Shown here one piece after another: positions 18,220-26,120 of a DNA stretch of 64,000 bases. Source of the stretch: Phaeobacter gallaeciensis DSM 26640 (GTDB taxonomy: Bacteria > Pseudomonadota > Alphaproteobacteria > Rhodobacterales > Rhodobacteraceae); NCBI RefSeq assembly GCF_000511385.1, contig NC_023140.1, forward strand, positions 13,877 to 77,876, in the 5' to 3' direction. Position numbers and translations under genes: made by a program. The notes beneath the pieces are model-generated. The model did not search any database. It saw only the letters and a program-made list of their open reading frames with translations, and had not been told where the DNA came from. Numbering within the stretch: the stretch's first letter is position 1; each line of letters opens with the position of its first letter.

Positions 18220-18489
18220 GGTAACCCGCGTGATAAACTGGTGTTAGCTTGGGGAAACCTGGCTGCGCCCGCTTTCGGACTGTCGATCTCATAGTGAGCA
18301 ATACGCCCTCGTGCAAGCAGGGCGATAAAATTATTTTCTGCTGTCTCCCTAAACCCTGCGTCACTTGTCGCGCGGGACAGAGCGCCGGTGGGAATGATCT
18401 CTGGACTTTTGCTGGCGCCCGGCCTAACAAACGGGCGATTTTGAGCCAGCCTGATTGCCAGCCGTTATCCATCTGACGGGATTGAACAC
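18220..18489. promoter_or_regulatory. Divergent promoter region of receptor and importer genes
   Basis: The 270 bases carry both promoters of the divergent uptake genes. An inverted repeat CGCCCT-N9-AGGGCG is at 18304-18324, followed at once by an AT-rich block (ataaaattattttc, 18324-18337) unlike the GC-rich flanks. This is a candidate regulator or promoter site. I cannot name the regulator from sequence. Confidence 0.4.
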
Positions 18490-19473
18490 ATGGCAAAATG
18501 GACGCGATTGCAGCTGGCCGCTGCATTGATGCTTGGACTGGCGGGTACGGCCACGGCAGATCAGACCACCACAGGGACAGACCGCGCCACCGTGCCTGTC
18601 ATGACCGCTTTGGGTATGCGGGATCTGCCCGCGCAGCCCCAGAAAATTGTGGTGCTGGACATCGCTGCCGTCGATACGCTGGCAGCTTTGGACGTGCCCA
18701 TGGCCGGGCTGCCGTCGCGGCTTTATGTGGATTATCTGGACAAACAGCAGGCTGAGGCGGCGCCAATGGGGACGCTGTTTGAGCCGGATTTCGAGGCAAT
18801 TGCAGGACTGGCGCCGGATCTGATCGTGGCGGGTGGGCGTTCCTCCCGTCAAGTTGAGGCGCTGTCGGAGATCGCGCCCACCATTGATATGACCATCTGG
18901 GGCGCCAGCCACGTCGATCTGGCGTTGTCGCGACTGCGCAGCTATGGCGCACTGATGGGGCGCGGGGAGGCGGCGGCAGCCCTTGAAACCGCGTTTCTGG
19001 CCAAGCTGGAGGCGGCGCGGGCTGCCGTAGACGGGCGCGGACGGGCGTTGATCGTGATGACAAATGGGCCGAAAGTGACCACCTATGGCGCGCAGTCTCG
19101 CTTTGGCTGGTTGCACGGCGCGCTCAACCTGCCGGAGGCGATGATCGAGCAGTCGGAGGCAACCTCTGGCGATGCAGCCGAAGCCGCAAAGGCAGCAGAG
19201 GCCGCAACTCATGGTGAGGCGATTTCCTTTGAATATATCGCGCAGGCCAATCCCGACTGGCTGATTGTCATCGACCGGGCCAACGCCATCGGGCAGGACA
19301 ATCAAGCCGCTGCGGCGACGCTGGACAATGCGCTGGTGACCGGAACCGAAGCCTGGAAAAAAGGTCAGGTCATTTATCTCGACTCCGCTGCGATCTACAT
19401 TGCGGGCGGTGGCATTCAGTCGATGACCGCCACGCTGGAGCAGATCCGTGCAGGTTTTGCCGCCGGTGGCTGA
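18490..19473 (+). CDS. Ferric siderophore ABC transporter, periplasmic binding protein
   Basis: The protein has 327 residues. The first 23 (ending TATA) are a signal peptide. The rest has the two-lobed FecB/FatB fold, with PQKIVVLDIAAVDTLAALDV at the first lobe and PDLIVAGGRSSRQVEALSEIAPT in the hinge area. It resembles the FatB/YclQ branch that binds petrobactin and its catechol precursors in Bacillus. It has no lipobox Cys, as expected for a soluble periplasmic protein. It is the first gene of a four-gene importer operon. The ligand is inferred from the linked asb genes. Confidence 0.88.
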   Translation: MAKWTRLQLAAALMLGLAGTATADQTTTGTDRATVPVMTALGMRDLPAQPQKIVVLDIAAVDTLAALDVPMAGLPSRLYVDYLDKQQAEAAPMGTLFEPDFEAIAGLAPDLIVAGGRSSRQVEALSEIAPTIDMTIWGASHVDLALSRLRSYGALMGRGEAAAALETAFLAKLEAARAAVDGRGRALIVMTNGPKVTTYGAQSRFGWLHGALNLPEAMIEQSEATSGDAAEAAKAAEAATHGEAISFEYIAQANPDWLIVIDRANAIGQDNQAAAATLDNALVTGTEAWKKGQVIYLDSAAIYIAGGGIQSMTATLEQIRAGFAAGG

Positions 19474-20470
19474 GGCCACGGGATCAACAATCGGGCTAGG
19501 CAAGCCGGGCAGATCCGCACGCGGTGCGATCTGCCTGTGCCTGTTGCTTTTGGTGTTGCTGGCGGGGTTGAGCTGCGCGATCGGGGTTAATCAGGCCTCA
19601 CCGCTTGCGCTGTTGCAGGACCCCAAGGCGGCGCAGCTGCTGCTGATCAGCCGCATCCCGCGCACACTGGCGGTGATCCTGACCGGAGCCACGATGGCGG
19701 TTGCCGGGGTGATCATGCAGCTCCTGGTGCGCAACCGCTTTGTCGAACCGGGCACCACCGGCACCAATGAGGCGGCCATGCTGGGGTTGCTGGGGGCAAC
19801 TCTGCTGGCACCCGCGCTGCCGATCTTTGCCAAGATGCTATGTGCGGCGGTGGCGGCCTTGCTGGGGACGCTGGTGTTTCTGGCACTGGCCCGGCGCATC
19901 CCCCCGCATCAGCCGCTGTTGGTGCCACTGGTGGGTCTGGTCTATGGGGGCATTCTGGCCGCCGCTGCCGGGTTCATCGCGTTTCAGGCCGATCTGCTGC
20001 AATATCTCGCGATCTGGATGAGTGGCGAATTCTCCGGCGTGCTGTCTGGGCGGTACGAGTTGTTGTGGCTGGCCGGGCTGCTGGCGGGGCTGGCCTATCT
20101 GGTGGCGGATCAATTCACCATTGTGGGGCTGGGCGAGATGGCCAGCCGGGGGCTTGGCCTGCGTTACGGGCAGGTGCTTGGCTTTGGCGTGGTGGTGGTG
20201 TCGCTGGTGTCGGCGTTGGTGATCGTGACTGTTGGTGTTCTGCCCTTTGTCGGGCTGGTGGTGCCCAATCTGGTGTCACGGATCATGGGCGACAACCTGC
20301 GTGACAGCCTGCCGGTGGTGGCGGCGACTGGGGCGGGGTTGCTGCTGGTCTGTGACATGCTGGGCCGATTGCTGCGCGCCCCTTACGAGATCCCGGCGGG
20401 CACGGTTTTCGGGCTGTTTGGGGCGGCGCTGTTTCTGGTGATGCTGCTGCGACGGTCCGCCCATGGCTGA
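19448..20470 (+). CDS. Ferric siderophore ABC transporter permease 1 (FecCD family)
   Basis: The protein has 340 residues with about nine hydrophobic helices. FecCD hallmarks are RIPRTLAVILTGATMAVAG, GTTGTNEAAMLGLLGA and FVGLVVPNLVSRIMG. It pairs with the next permease to form the inner-membrane channel. The GTG start at 19448 lies inside the end of the binding-protein gene; a slightly later start is possible. The stop overlaps the next gene by 8 bases. Confidence 0.88.
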   Translation: MQVLPPVAEATGSTIGLGKPGRSARGAICLCLLLLVLLAGLSCAIGVNQASPLALLQDPKAAQLLLISRIPRTLAVILTGATMAVAGVIMQLLVRNRFVEPGTTGTNEAAMLGLLGATLLAPALPIFAKMLCAAVAALLGTLVFLALARRIPPHQPLLVPLVGLVYGGILAAAAGFIAFQADLLQYLAIWMSGEFSGVLSGRYELLWLAGLLAGLAYLVADQFTIVGLGEMASRGLGLRYGQVLGFGVVVVSLVSALVIVTVGVLPFVGLVVPNLVSRIMGDNLRDSLPVVAATGAGLLLVCDMLGRLLRAPYEIPAGTVFGLFGAALFLVMLLRRSAHG

Positions 20471-21464
20471 GGTAGCTCTGTCGCGCATGAAAGGGCGGCG
20501 GCTGGTGCCGCTGGACCGCCGGTTGCTGGTACTGGTGGGGCTGCTGATTGGTGCGGCTGCCGGTTTCATCAGCTGGGGGTTGCCGTGGTCCGACGGGGTG
20601 CCGTCGGCTTATATCCTGCAGCTGCGGGCAACAAAGCTGGCGGGGCTAATATGTGTCGGTACGGCCATTGGCCTGGCGACGGTGCTGTTTCAAACGCTGA
20701 GCAACAACCGGATTCTGACGCCCTCGATCATGGGATTTGATGCGCTGTTTCTGCTGATGCAGTCGGTCCTAGTGATGATGTTCGGGCTGGCGTCGATGGC
20801 CCAGCTGTCGGGGTTTGCGGGGTTTCTGTTGAATGCCGGCGTGATGATGGCGGCCGCGCTGGTGTTGTTCACCGGTCTGCTGCGGCGCACCCGCGGTGAC
20901 ATCCAGCTGATGATCCTTGTTGGTGTGGTGATTGCTGTATTGCTGCGCACCCTGGCGGTGTTTCTACAACGGCTGATGGATCCCTCGGCCTTTGCCGTGG
21001 TGCAGACGCGGATGTTTGCGCAGTTCGGCAGTATCGACCGTGGCGCGCTGCTGGCCGCTGCGGTAGTGACCCTGCTGGCGACGCCCTGGCTGTTGCGACG
21101 CGCGGCGCTGCTGGATGTGGCCGCATTGGGACGCGATCAGGCCCGCAGTCTGGGGGTCAGATACGACCGGCTGCAAATGCAGCTGCTGTGCATTATCGCC
21201 GCGCTGGTCTCGGTCTCGACGGCGCTGGTGGGGCCGATTGCCTTTCTCGGGTTGTTGGTCACCAGCCTCGCTCACAGCCTGATGCAAAGCCATCGGCACG
21301 CATTGCTGCTGCCCGCCTCGGCGTTGATTGCCGCCATTATTCTGGTCGCCGGACAAACCCTGTTTGAGCGGCTTTTGCAGCTCCAATCCAGCCTTGCGAT
21401 CGTGATTGAATTCTGCGGTGGCCTGCTGTTCATCCTGTTGCTGCTGAAAGGAAAACTGAGATGA
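20463..21464 (+). CDS. Ferric siderophore ABC transporter permease 2 (FecCD family)
   Basis: The protein has 333 residues and is another FecCD-type membrane protein (LRATKLAGLICVGTAIGLAT, TPSIMGFDALFLLMQ, VGPIAFLGLLVTSLAHSLM). It overlaps permease 1 by 8 bases and the ATPase gene by 4 (ATGA), so the subunits are likely made in step. It resembles the FatC/YclO member of the petrobactin importer pair. Confidence 0.88.
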   Translation: MAEVALSRMKGRRLVPLDRRLLVLVGLLIGAAAGFISWGLPWSDGVPSAYILQLRATKLAGLICVGTAIGLATVLFQTLSNNRILTPSIMGFDALFLLMQSVLVMMFGLASMAQLSGFAGFLLNAGVMMAAALVLFTGLLRRTRGDIQLMILVGVVIAVLLRTLAVFLQRLMDPSAFAVVQTRMFAQFGSIDRGALLAAAVVTLLATPWLLRRAALLDVAALGRDQARSLGVRYDRLQMQLLCIIAALVSVSTALVGPIAFLGLLVTSLAHSLMQSHRHALLLPASALIAAIILVAGQTLFERLLQLQSSLAIVIEFCGGLLFILLLLKGKLR

Positions 21465-22219
21465 TCGATGTGACAGGCCTGTCGTTCACGCTGGGGGGTA
21501 AACCAATTCTGGACACGGTGGATGCCTGCCTGCCCGCAGGTCAGATCACCGCGCTGATCGGTCCGAACGGGGCCGGGAAATCGACGTTGCTGAAGCTGAT
21601 CGCGCAGCAGCTGACGGCAAGCTGGGGGCGGATCAGCCTGTCGGGATGTGATCTGCGCAGTATCAAACCGGAAGAGCTGGCGCGCCGAATGGCGGTGGTC
21701 GGTCAACAGTTGGACGTCGCGAGCCGGGTGCGAGTGCGCGATCTCGTTGGTTTCGGGCGTTGGCCGCACAGCCGGGGGCGGCTGGGTGCGGAGGATCAGG
21801 CCGCCATTGCCGATGCGCTGGCGCTGTTTGAACTGGAGGATCTGCGCGACCGGTTCCTGGATGAATTGTCCGGCGGTCAGCGGCAACGGGCGTTTATCGC
21901 GATGGCCTATGCGCAGGATACCGATTGGTTGCTACTGGATGAACCGCTCAACAATCTCGACCTCAACCACGCGCGCAATCTGATGGCGCAGCTGCGGCAT
22001 CTCGCGGATACCCGCGGCAAGAGCATCGTGATCGTGCTGCATGATCTCAACTATGCGATCAGCTGGGCTGATCATGTCGTCGCTCTTGCTGCTGGCCGCG
22101 TTGCCTTTGCCGGACCGGTGGCGGAGGTGGCGACAAGCGAAAGCCTCAGCGCGCTTTATCAGACGCCGGTTGCCCTGCGCGAGGTCGAAGGCCGCCCCAT
22201 CGCCTGCTATCACGGCTGA
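21461..22219 (+). CDS. Ferric siderophore ABC transporter ATPase
   Basis: The protein has 252 residues. Walker A is GPNGAGKST near residue 34, the signature is LSGGQRQRAFIAMAYAQ near 137, and Walker B is WLLLDEPLNNLD. The D-loop reads NNLD, as in siderophore ATPases of the FepC/YclP group. It powers the two permeases above. It is the last gene of the operon. Confidence 0.92.
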   Translation: MIDVTGLSFTLGGKPILDTVDACLPAGQITALIGPNGAGKSTLLKLIAQQLTASWGRISLSGCDLRSIKPEELARRMAVVGQQLDVASRVRVRDLVGFGRWPHSRGRLGAEDQAAIADALALFELEDLRDRFLDELSGGQRQRAFIAMAYAQDTDWLLLDEPLNNLDLNHARNLMAQLRHLADTRGKSIVIVLHDLNYAISWADHVVALAAGRVAFAGPVAEVATSESLSALYQTPVALREVEGRPIACYHG

Positions 22220-22316
22220 CGCGGCCCGCCTGCCCAAGGCTTCTGCGCGGGATTGACGGCGCCCCGGTTGCTGCGGATAGATCCGGGGCAGGACCTGATT
22301 GTGAGGGCGCGCCCGG

Positions 22317-23654
22317 ATGAGACGTATTTACGAACCCCTTGCCTATACCGACCGGCCTATCAGCGGGCGGTATTGGGACCGTTTCCTACCGGATCCGGCG
22401 CCACGATACGCGCCGCTGCGGGACGAGGTCACGGCAGAATTTGCCGTGATTGGCGGCGGCTACACCGGGTTGTCGGCGGCGCTGACACTGGCGGAGGCCG
22501 GGGCCGATGTGGTGCTTCTGGATGCGCAGCGCCCGGGCTGGGGGGCGTCTGGGCGCAACGGCGGGCTGGTGTCCGTTGGCAGCGCGAAGCTGGCGGATGA
22601 TGCGATCCTGCGCCGCTATGGGCAGGCGGATGCGGAACAGTTTTTCGCAGCGGAGCGGGCCGCCGTTGATCTGGTGGAGAGCTATGTGGAGCGGCTGGCG
22701 CTGGAGGTCGATCGTCACTCACGCGGCTATACATTCGTCGCCCACCGCCCCGATCGCCTGACGGAGCTGCATGACTACGGGCAGGAGTACACCCGTCGCT
22801 ATGGTCTGCCCTATGAGTTTATCCCGCAGGAAGAGATGGCCGCCCATGGGCTGAACAGCCCGGAGTTTCATGGCGCAGTCAACCTGCCGGTTGGCTTTGC
22901 GCTGAACCCGATGAAATTCGTGCTCGGCCTCACCCGCGCGGTGGAGGCTGCCGGGGTGCGGATGTTCTCCGACACGCCGGTGCAGGCCATCATCCCGGCG
23001 GCGGGCGGCTATCTGTTGCAGGGACCGAAAGGGCAGGTGCGCGCCCGGCATCTGCTGGTTGCCACCAATGGCTATTCTTCGGATGATCTGCCCGGGGCGC
23101 TGGCGGGGCGCTATCTGCCGGTGCAGTCCAATATCATGGTGACCCGCCCGTTGAGCGAGGCAGAAATTGCTGATCAGGGCTGGTGGAGTGAGCAGATGGT
23201 CTGCGACAGCCGCACGCTGCTGCATTATCTGCGTCTGTTGCCGGATCGTCGCCTGTTGTTGGGGCTGCGCGGCTCGGTTCGGGTAAGCGAGGAGAATATC
23301 GCCGTCACCGAGGCGAAGGCGCGGGCCGATTTTGACCGGATGTTCCCGGCCTGGCGTGCGGTCGAGACAGAGCATTTCTGGTCCGGCCTCATCTGCATGA
23401 CCCGCAATCTGGTGCCCTTTGCCGGGGCGATACCGGGGATGGATAATGCCTTTGCGGCGCTTGGCTATCATGGCAGCGGTGTCTGTATGGCACCTTATGC
23501 CGGGGCGCTGATCGCCGATCAGGCGTTGGGGCGTCACACGCGGCCGCACCCGGATCTGATGCAGCGGCCCCTGCGCCGGTTTGAGCTGGGCCGCTGGCGG
23601 CGGTTGTCGCTGCCGCTGGCCTTTGGCTGGTATCATATCAAGGATCGGCTCTGA
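22317..23654 (+). CDS. FAD-dependent amine/amino-acid oxidase (DadA/PuuB type)
   Basis: The protein has 445 residues. The N-terminal dinucleotide fold reads VIGGGYTGLSAA at residues 44-55, followed by WGASGRNGG. The C-terminal FAD contact is FAALGYHGSGVCMAPYAG. This is the DAO superfamily group that includes gamma-glutamylputrescine oxidase. It likely oxidises a secondary or primary amine with release of aldehyde. It follows the importer operon after 97 bases, on the same strand. Polyamine turnover would fit the spermidine-based siderophore, but this link is inference only. Confidence 0.85.
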   Translation: MRRIYEPLAYTDRPISGRYWDRFLPDPAPRYAPLRDEVTAEFAVIGGGYTGLSAALTLAEAGADVVLLDAQRPGWGASGRNGGLVSVGSAKLADDAILRRYGQADAEQFFAAERAAVDLVESYVERLALEVDRHSRGYTFVAHRPDRLTELHDYGQEYTRRYGLPYEFIPQEEMAAHGLNSPEFHGAVNLPVGFALNPMKFVLGLTRAVEAAGVRMFSDTPVQAIIPAAGGYLLQGPKGQVRARHLLVATNGYSSDDLPGALAGRYLPVQSNIMVTRPLSEAEIADQGWWSEQMVCDSRTLLHYLRLLPDRRLLLGLRGSVRVSEENIAVTEAKARADFDRMFPAWRAVETEHFWSGLICMTRNLVPFAGAIPGMDNAFAALGYHGSGVCMAPYAGALIADQALGRHTRPHPDLMQRPLRRFELGRWRRLSLPLAFGWYHIKDRL

Positions 23655-23747
23655 TCCGATGCCGGATCGGCGCGCAGGTGGCGACGGAGGCTGGCACAGG
23701 GCAGCGCAATCCCTAGCGGGCTGAGCGTGATGCAACATCTGCTTTCA

Positions 23748-24161
23748 TCAGATTGGCCGATGGGTCGCCACAAAAATCCACCATCCCAATATTGGGAAGA
23801 GAACAAGCTCAGCGATGAGTGATGGCGCGATGTCCATGCTGAAGAGCACTCCGGTATCGGCAGCGGACAGCCGCATCACCCCGCCTGTGAACACCATTGC
23901 GACGAGTGTCAGCAAGATGGATCGCATCTGACGCAAGCGCGTGGCGCCAAGGATCATGAGTATGCCAACGGCCATCCAGACACCAGCAATGAACCTGACA
24001 TGGTTGTCGCGCACGGCGAATATCTCCAGGTCAGTCACCTCAAGAAACGGGTCTGCGCCCTGCCATCCAAGTGTCTGTATCCCGCCCAGAGCAACATTCA
24101 GACCCAGTGCGATAATGATGATCCCGGTGAGGGTCAAAACTGTTCTCAAGGCGTAGTGCAT
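23748..24161 (-). CDS. DUF4345 membrane protein
   Basis: I start it at the ATG at 24161, giving 137 residues; an upstream start would put the operator inside the gene. It has four predicted membrane helices and the DUF4345 signature (EIFAVRDNHVRFIAGVWMAVG). The biochemical function is unknown. It is transcribed away from a TetR regulator, and both promoters share palindromic operators, so it is probably the regulator's target. Confidence 0.82.
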   Translation of the reverse strand: MHYALRTVLTLTGIIIIALGLNVALGGIQTLGWQGADPFLEVTDLEIFAVRDNHVRFIAGVWMAVGILMILGATRLRQMRSILLTLVAMVFTGGVMRLSAADTGVLFSMDIAPSLIAELVLFPILGWWIFVATHRPI

Positions 24162-24211
24162 GATGGCTCTCTGTCTTGATTGAGGTGTGAGGGCAGAAGC
24201 GTGAATAGGTA

Positions 24212-24231
24212 TTATCTTACGCGTATAGTTA
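24212..24231. promoter_or_regulatory. TetR operator site 1 (degenerate)
   Basis: A core TTACGCGTATA is centred at 24221/24222. Its right half matches 8 of 10 bases of the half-site of the perfect palindrome 40 bases to the right, and the left half 6 of 10. It lies in front of the DUF4345 gene. Confidence 0.55.
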
Positions 24232-24241
24232 TTGGTCGCGC

Positions 24242-24269
24242 TTGGCAATTAAAATTATACGCGTATAAT
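24242..24269 (+). promoter_or_regulatory. Sigma-70 promoter of the TetR gene
   Basis: TTGGCA (24242-24247), a 16-base spacer and a consensus TATAAT (24264-24269). The -10 lies inside the palindrome. Confidence 0.65.
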
Positions 24270-24271
24270 TT
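24252..24271. promoter_or_regulatory. TetR operator site 2, perfect 20-base palindrome
   Basis: Positions 24252-24271 read the same on both strands, with the half AAATTATACG. It covers the -10 box of the TetR gene promoter, so binding should block transcription of tetR itself. Confidence 0.75.
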
Positions 24272-24287
24272 ATTTTTATGTTGAGAG

Positions 24288-24944
24288 ATGAGCCCTGCCA
24301 TGACCGGTGATGTGACCAAGCAAGGGGCAACGCCCAGGCGCGGGCGGCCTGCCTTGTCCGAAGATGCGTTGCAACAGCGCCGGGAGGAGATCACCACCGT
24401 AGCCCTGCATCTGTTCATACAGGAGGGGTTCGCATCGGTTTCGATGCGTCGGCTTGGCAAGGAGGTGGGGCTAACGCCGATGGCGCTCTACAGGTATTTC
24501 CCCAGCAAAATGGAGATCCTATCCACGATCTGGGCGCATATTCTCGGCGCAGCCTTCAAGGAGGTAGATTCCGCCGCGACGGGCGTGCAGACGCCAGTGG
24601 ACAGATTGCGCAGCGCCAGCCATTCCTATGTCGACTACTGGTTCCGCAATATTGACCACTATCACCTTGTCTTCATGAGTTCAGGTGTCAGCAAAAAGGA
24701 CGTCACCTCATTTGTGTCGCGGGAGTCCGTGATCGATGCCTATGAGATCTTTTTCAATACTGTCGCCAGCGGGCTGGAGCTTCCGCGCTGTCACGAACGG
24801 GTGAAGATCGCAACCGATGGCCTGATTTGCCAACTTCACGGGATCATGCATTCGCTGATCACCATGCAGGGGGTTGAGTGGACCCCTCGCGGGCAACTTG
24901 TTGATCTGGCTGTCGATAGCGTGGTGGGGCACATAGACCGGTGA
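24288..24944 (+). CDS. TetR/AcrR-family transcription regulator
   Basis: The protein has 218 residues. The DNA-binding helix-turn-helix is SMRRLGKEVGLTPMALYRYF, at about residues 53-72, within the usual TetR N-terminal domain. The C-terminal ligand domain has no recognisable signature. ATG at 24288 and ATG at 24300 are both possible starts; the ribosome site is weak for both. It is divergent from the DUF4345 gene and very likely represses that gene and itself. Confidence 0.88.
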   Translation: MSPAMTGDVTKQGATPRRGRPALSEDALQQRREEITTVALHLFIQEGFASVSMRRLGKEVGLTPMALYRYFPSKMEILSTIWAHILGAAFKEVDSAATGVQTPVDRLRSASHSYVDYWFRNIDHYHLVFMSSGVSKKDVTSFVSRESVIDAYEIFFNTVASGLELPRCHERVKIATDGLICQLHGIMHSLITMQGVEWTPRGQLVDLAVDSVVGHIDR

Positions 24945-24987
24945 CCGTGACAGGATGACGGATGGCCGTCACGCCACAGCTCTTGCG

Positions 24988-26031
24988 TTACATTGTGCGG
25001 GGTTCGAGGGCTGTGGTCTCGGACTGGCGAAACCGGCGCGGGCGCATGGTTTCGGGGGCCACGCCGCGAAAGGCGCTGCGGCGGATCACGTCGGGGGAAT
25101 GGCCATAGGTTTCGCGGATATGCTGGCTGAGGCTTTGATAGCTGCCAAATCCGGTGGCCACAGCAACCTGACGCACCGGAATATCGGTCTGGGTCAGCAG
25201 CTGATGGGCGCGCTCCACCCGCAGCGCGCGATACACGCTGAGCGGTGAGCGGTCGAAATGGCGGGTAAATCGGCGCTGCAGGCAGCGGGTGGAGACATTG
25301 AGAGTGTCAGCCAAGGTAGCGACTGAGAGCGGCACCTCGATGTTGTCCTGCATCACCGCAAGGCATTGGGTGATCAGCGTATCGCCTGCGGATTTCTGTT
25401 CAAGGTTCAGGGCAACGCGGCTTTTGGTCGGGCGTTTGCCGGTATCAAGGCCAAGGTAATGCGCCATGCCATCAGCGGCCAGACGTCCGCAATCGGCGGC
25501 AACGATGTCCAGCAGCATCCGCGGTGTGGCGAAATTGCAGATCGCCGAATGCACCGTGCCGGAGACAGCGGTTGCGGCGCCGTCTTGATCTTGACGCAGG
25601 CTGCATTCCCCGGCTGAGGCAAGGAAATTCGGGTGGATTGCCAGATCATGGTCATCGCCACGCGCCAGCGCATCCAACAGGAACACGGCACCGCCGACAA
25701 AGGCGCTGCGGTCTGCCAGTCGCATCACCTGATTGACGCGGGCGCGCTCCTTGGGAGACAGCTGCCAGCGGCTGTGAATATCGCCGAGAAACACCACGAG
25801 AGAGCGCGGCCGGGCACCGGCTGGACCACTGGAGAGCATATCCAGACCACAGACACGCACCCGGTATTGCACCCCGTCCAACAGCTCATTCGCGGCCTCG
25901 AACAGATCCAGGATGATCTGGGCGGAGGAACGCGGCGCGCCTTCGGGAAGGACGACGTCGATGTGGCGCAAGGCGCGGCCATGGGCCAATGCAAAATCGG
26001 TATCGCCGTGGTGCGGGGAGTGGATGGTCAT
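24988..26031 (-). CDS. GlxA-type AraC-family regulator
   Basis: The protein has 347 residues. Residues 20-190 have a DJ-1/PfpI-like fold (IDVVLPEGAPRSSAQIILDLFEAANELL, then FVGGAVFLLDALARG). The AraC DNA-binding domain covers about 235-330 (SVATLADTLNVSTRCLQRRF, VAVATGFGSYQSLSQHIRET). Relatives such as GbdR and CdhR control glycine betaine, carnitine and glycine use. It lies 89 bases after gcvP on the same strand, so glycine or betaine sensing is a reasonable guess. Confidence 0.88.
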   Translation of the reverse strand: MTIHSPHHGDTDFALAHGRALRHIDVVLPEGAPRSSAQIILDLFEAANELLDGVQYRVRVCGLDMLSSGPAGARPRSLVVFLGDIHSRWQLSPKERARVNQVMRLADRSAFVGGAVFLLDALARGDDHDLAIHPNFLASAGECSLRQDQDGAATAVSGTVHSAICNFATPRMLLDIVAADCGRLAADGMAHYLGLDTGKRPTKSRVALNLEQKSAGDTLITQCLAVMQDNIEVPLSVATLADTLNVSTRCLQRRFTRHFDRSPLSVYRALRVERAHQLLTQTDIPVRQVAVATGFGSYQSLSQHIRETYGHSPDVIRRSAFRGVAPETMRPRRFRQSETTALEPRTM

Positions 26032-26078
26032 CTGTCTGCCTCTCGTACTGTACGTGGATTGGTCCGGACAGGAGGGCC

Positions 26079-26094
26079 GCCGGTCGAGACCGGC
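26079..26094 (-). repeat. Short hairpin between gcvP and the GlxA-type gene
   Basis: GCCGGTC (26079-26085) and GACCGGC (26088-26094) form a perfect 7-bp stem on a tiny loop. There is no T-run. It may mark the end of the gcv transcript. Confidence 0.4.
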
Positions 26095-26120
26095 GACACC
26101 TCGGGTCTTGGGAGGGAGGC

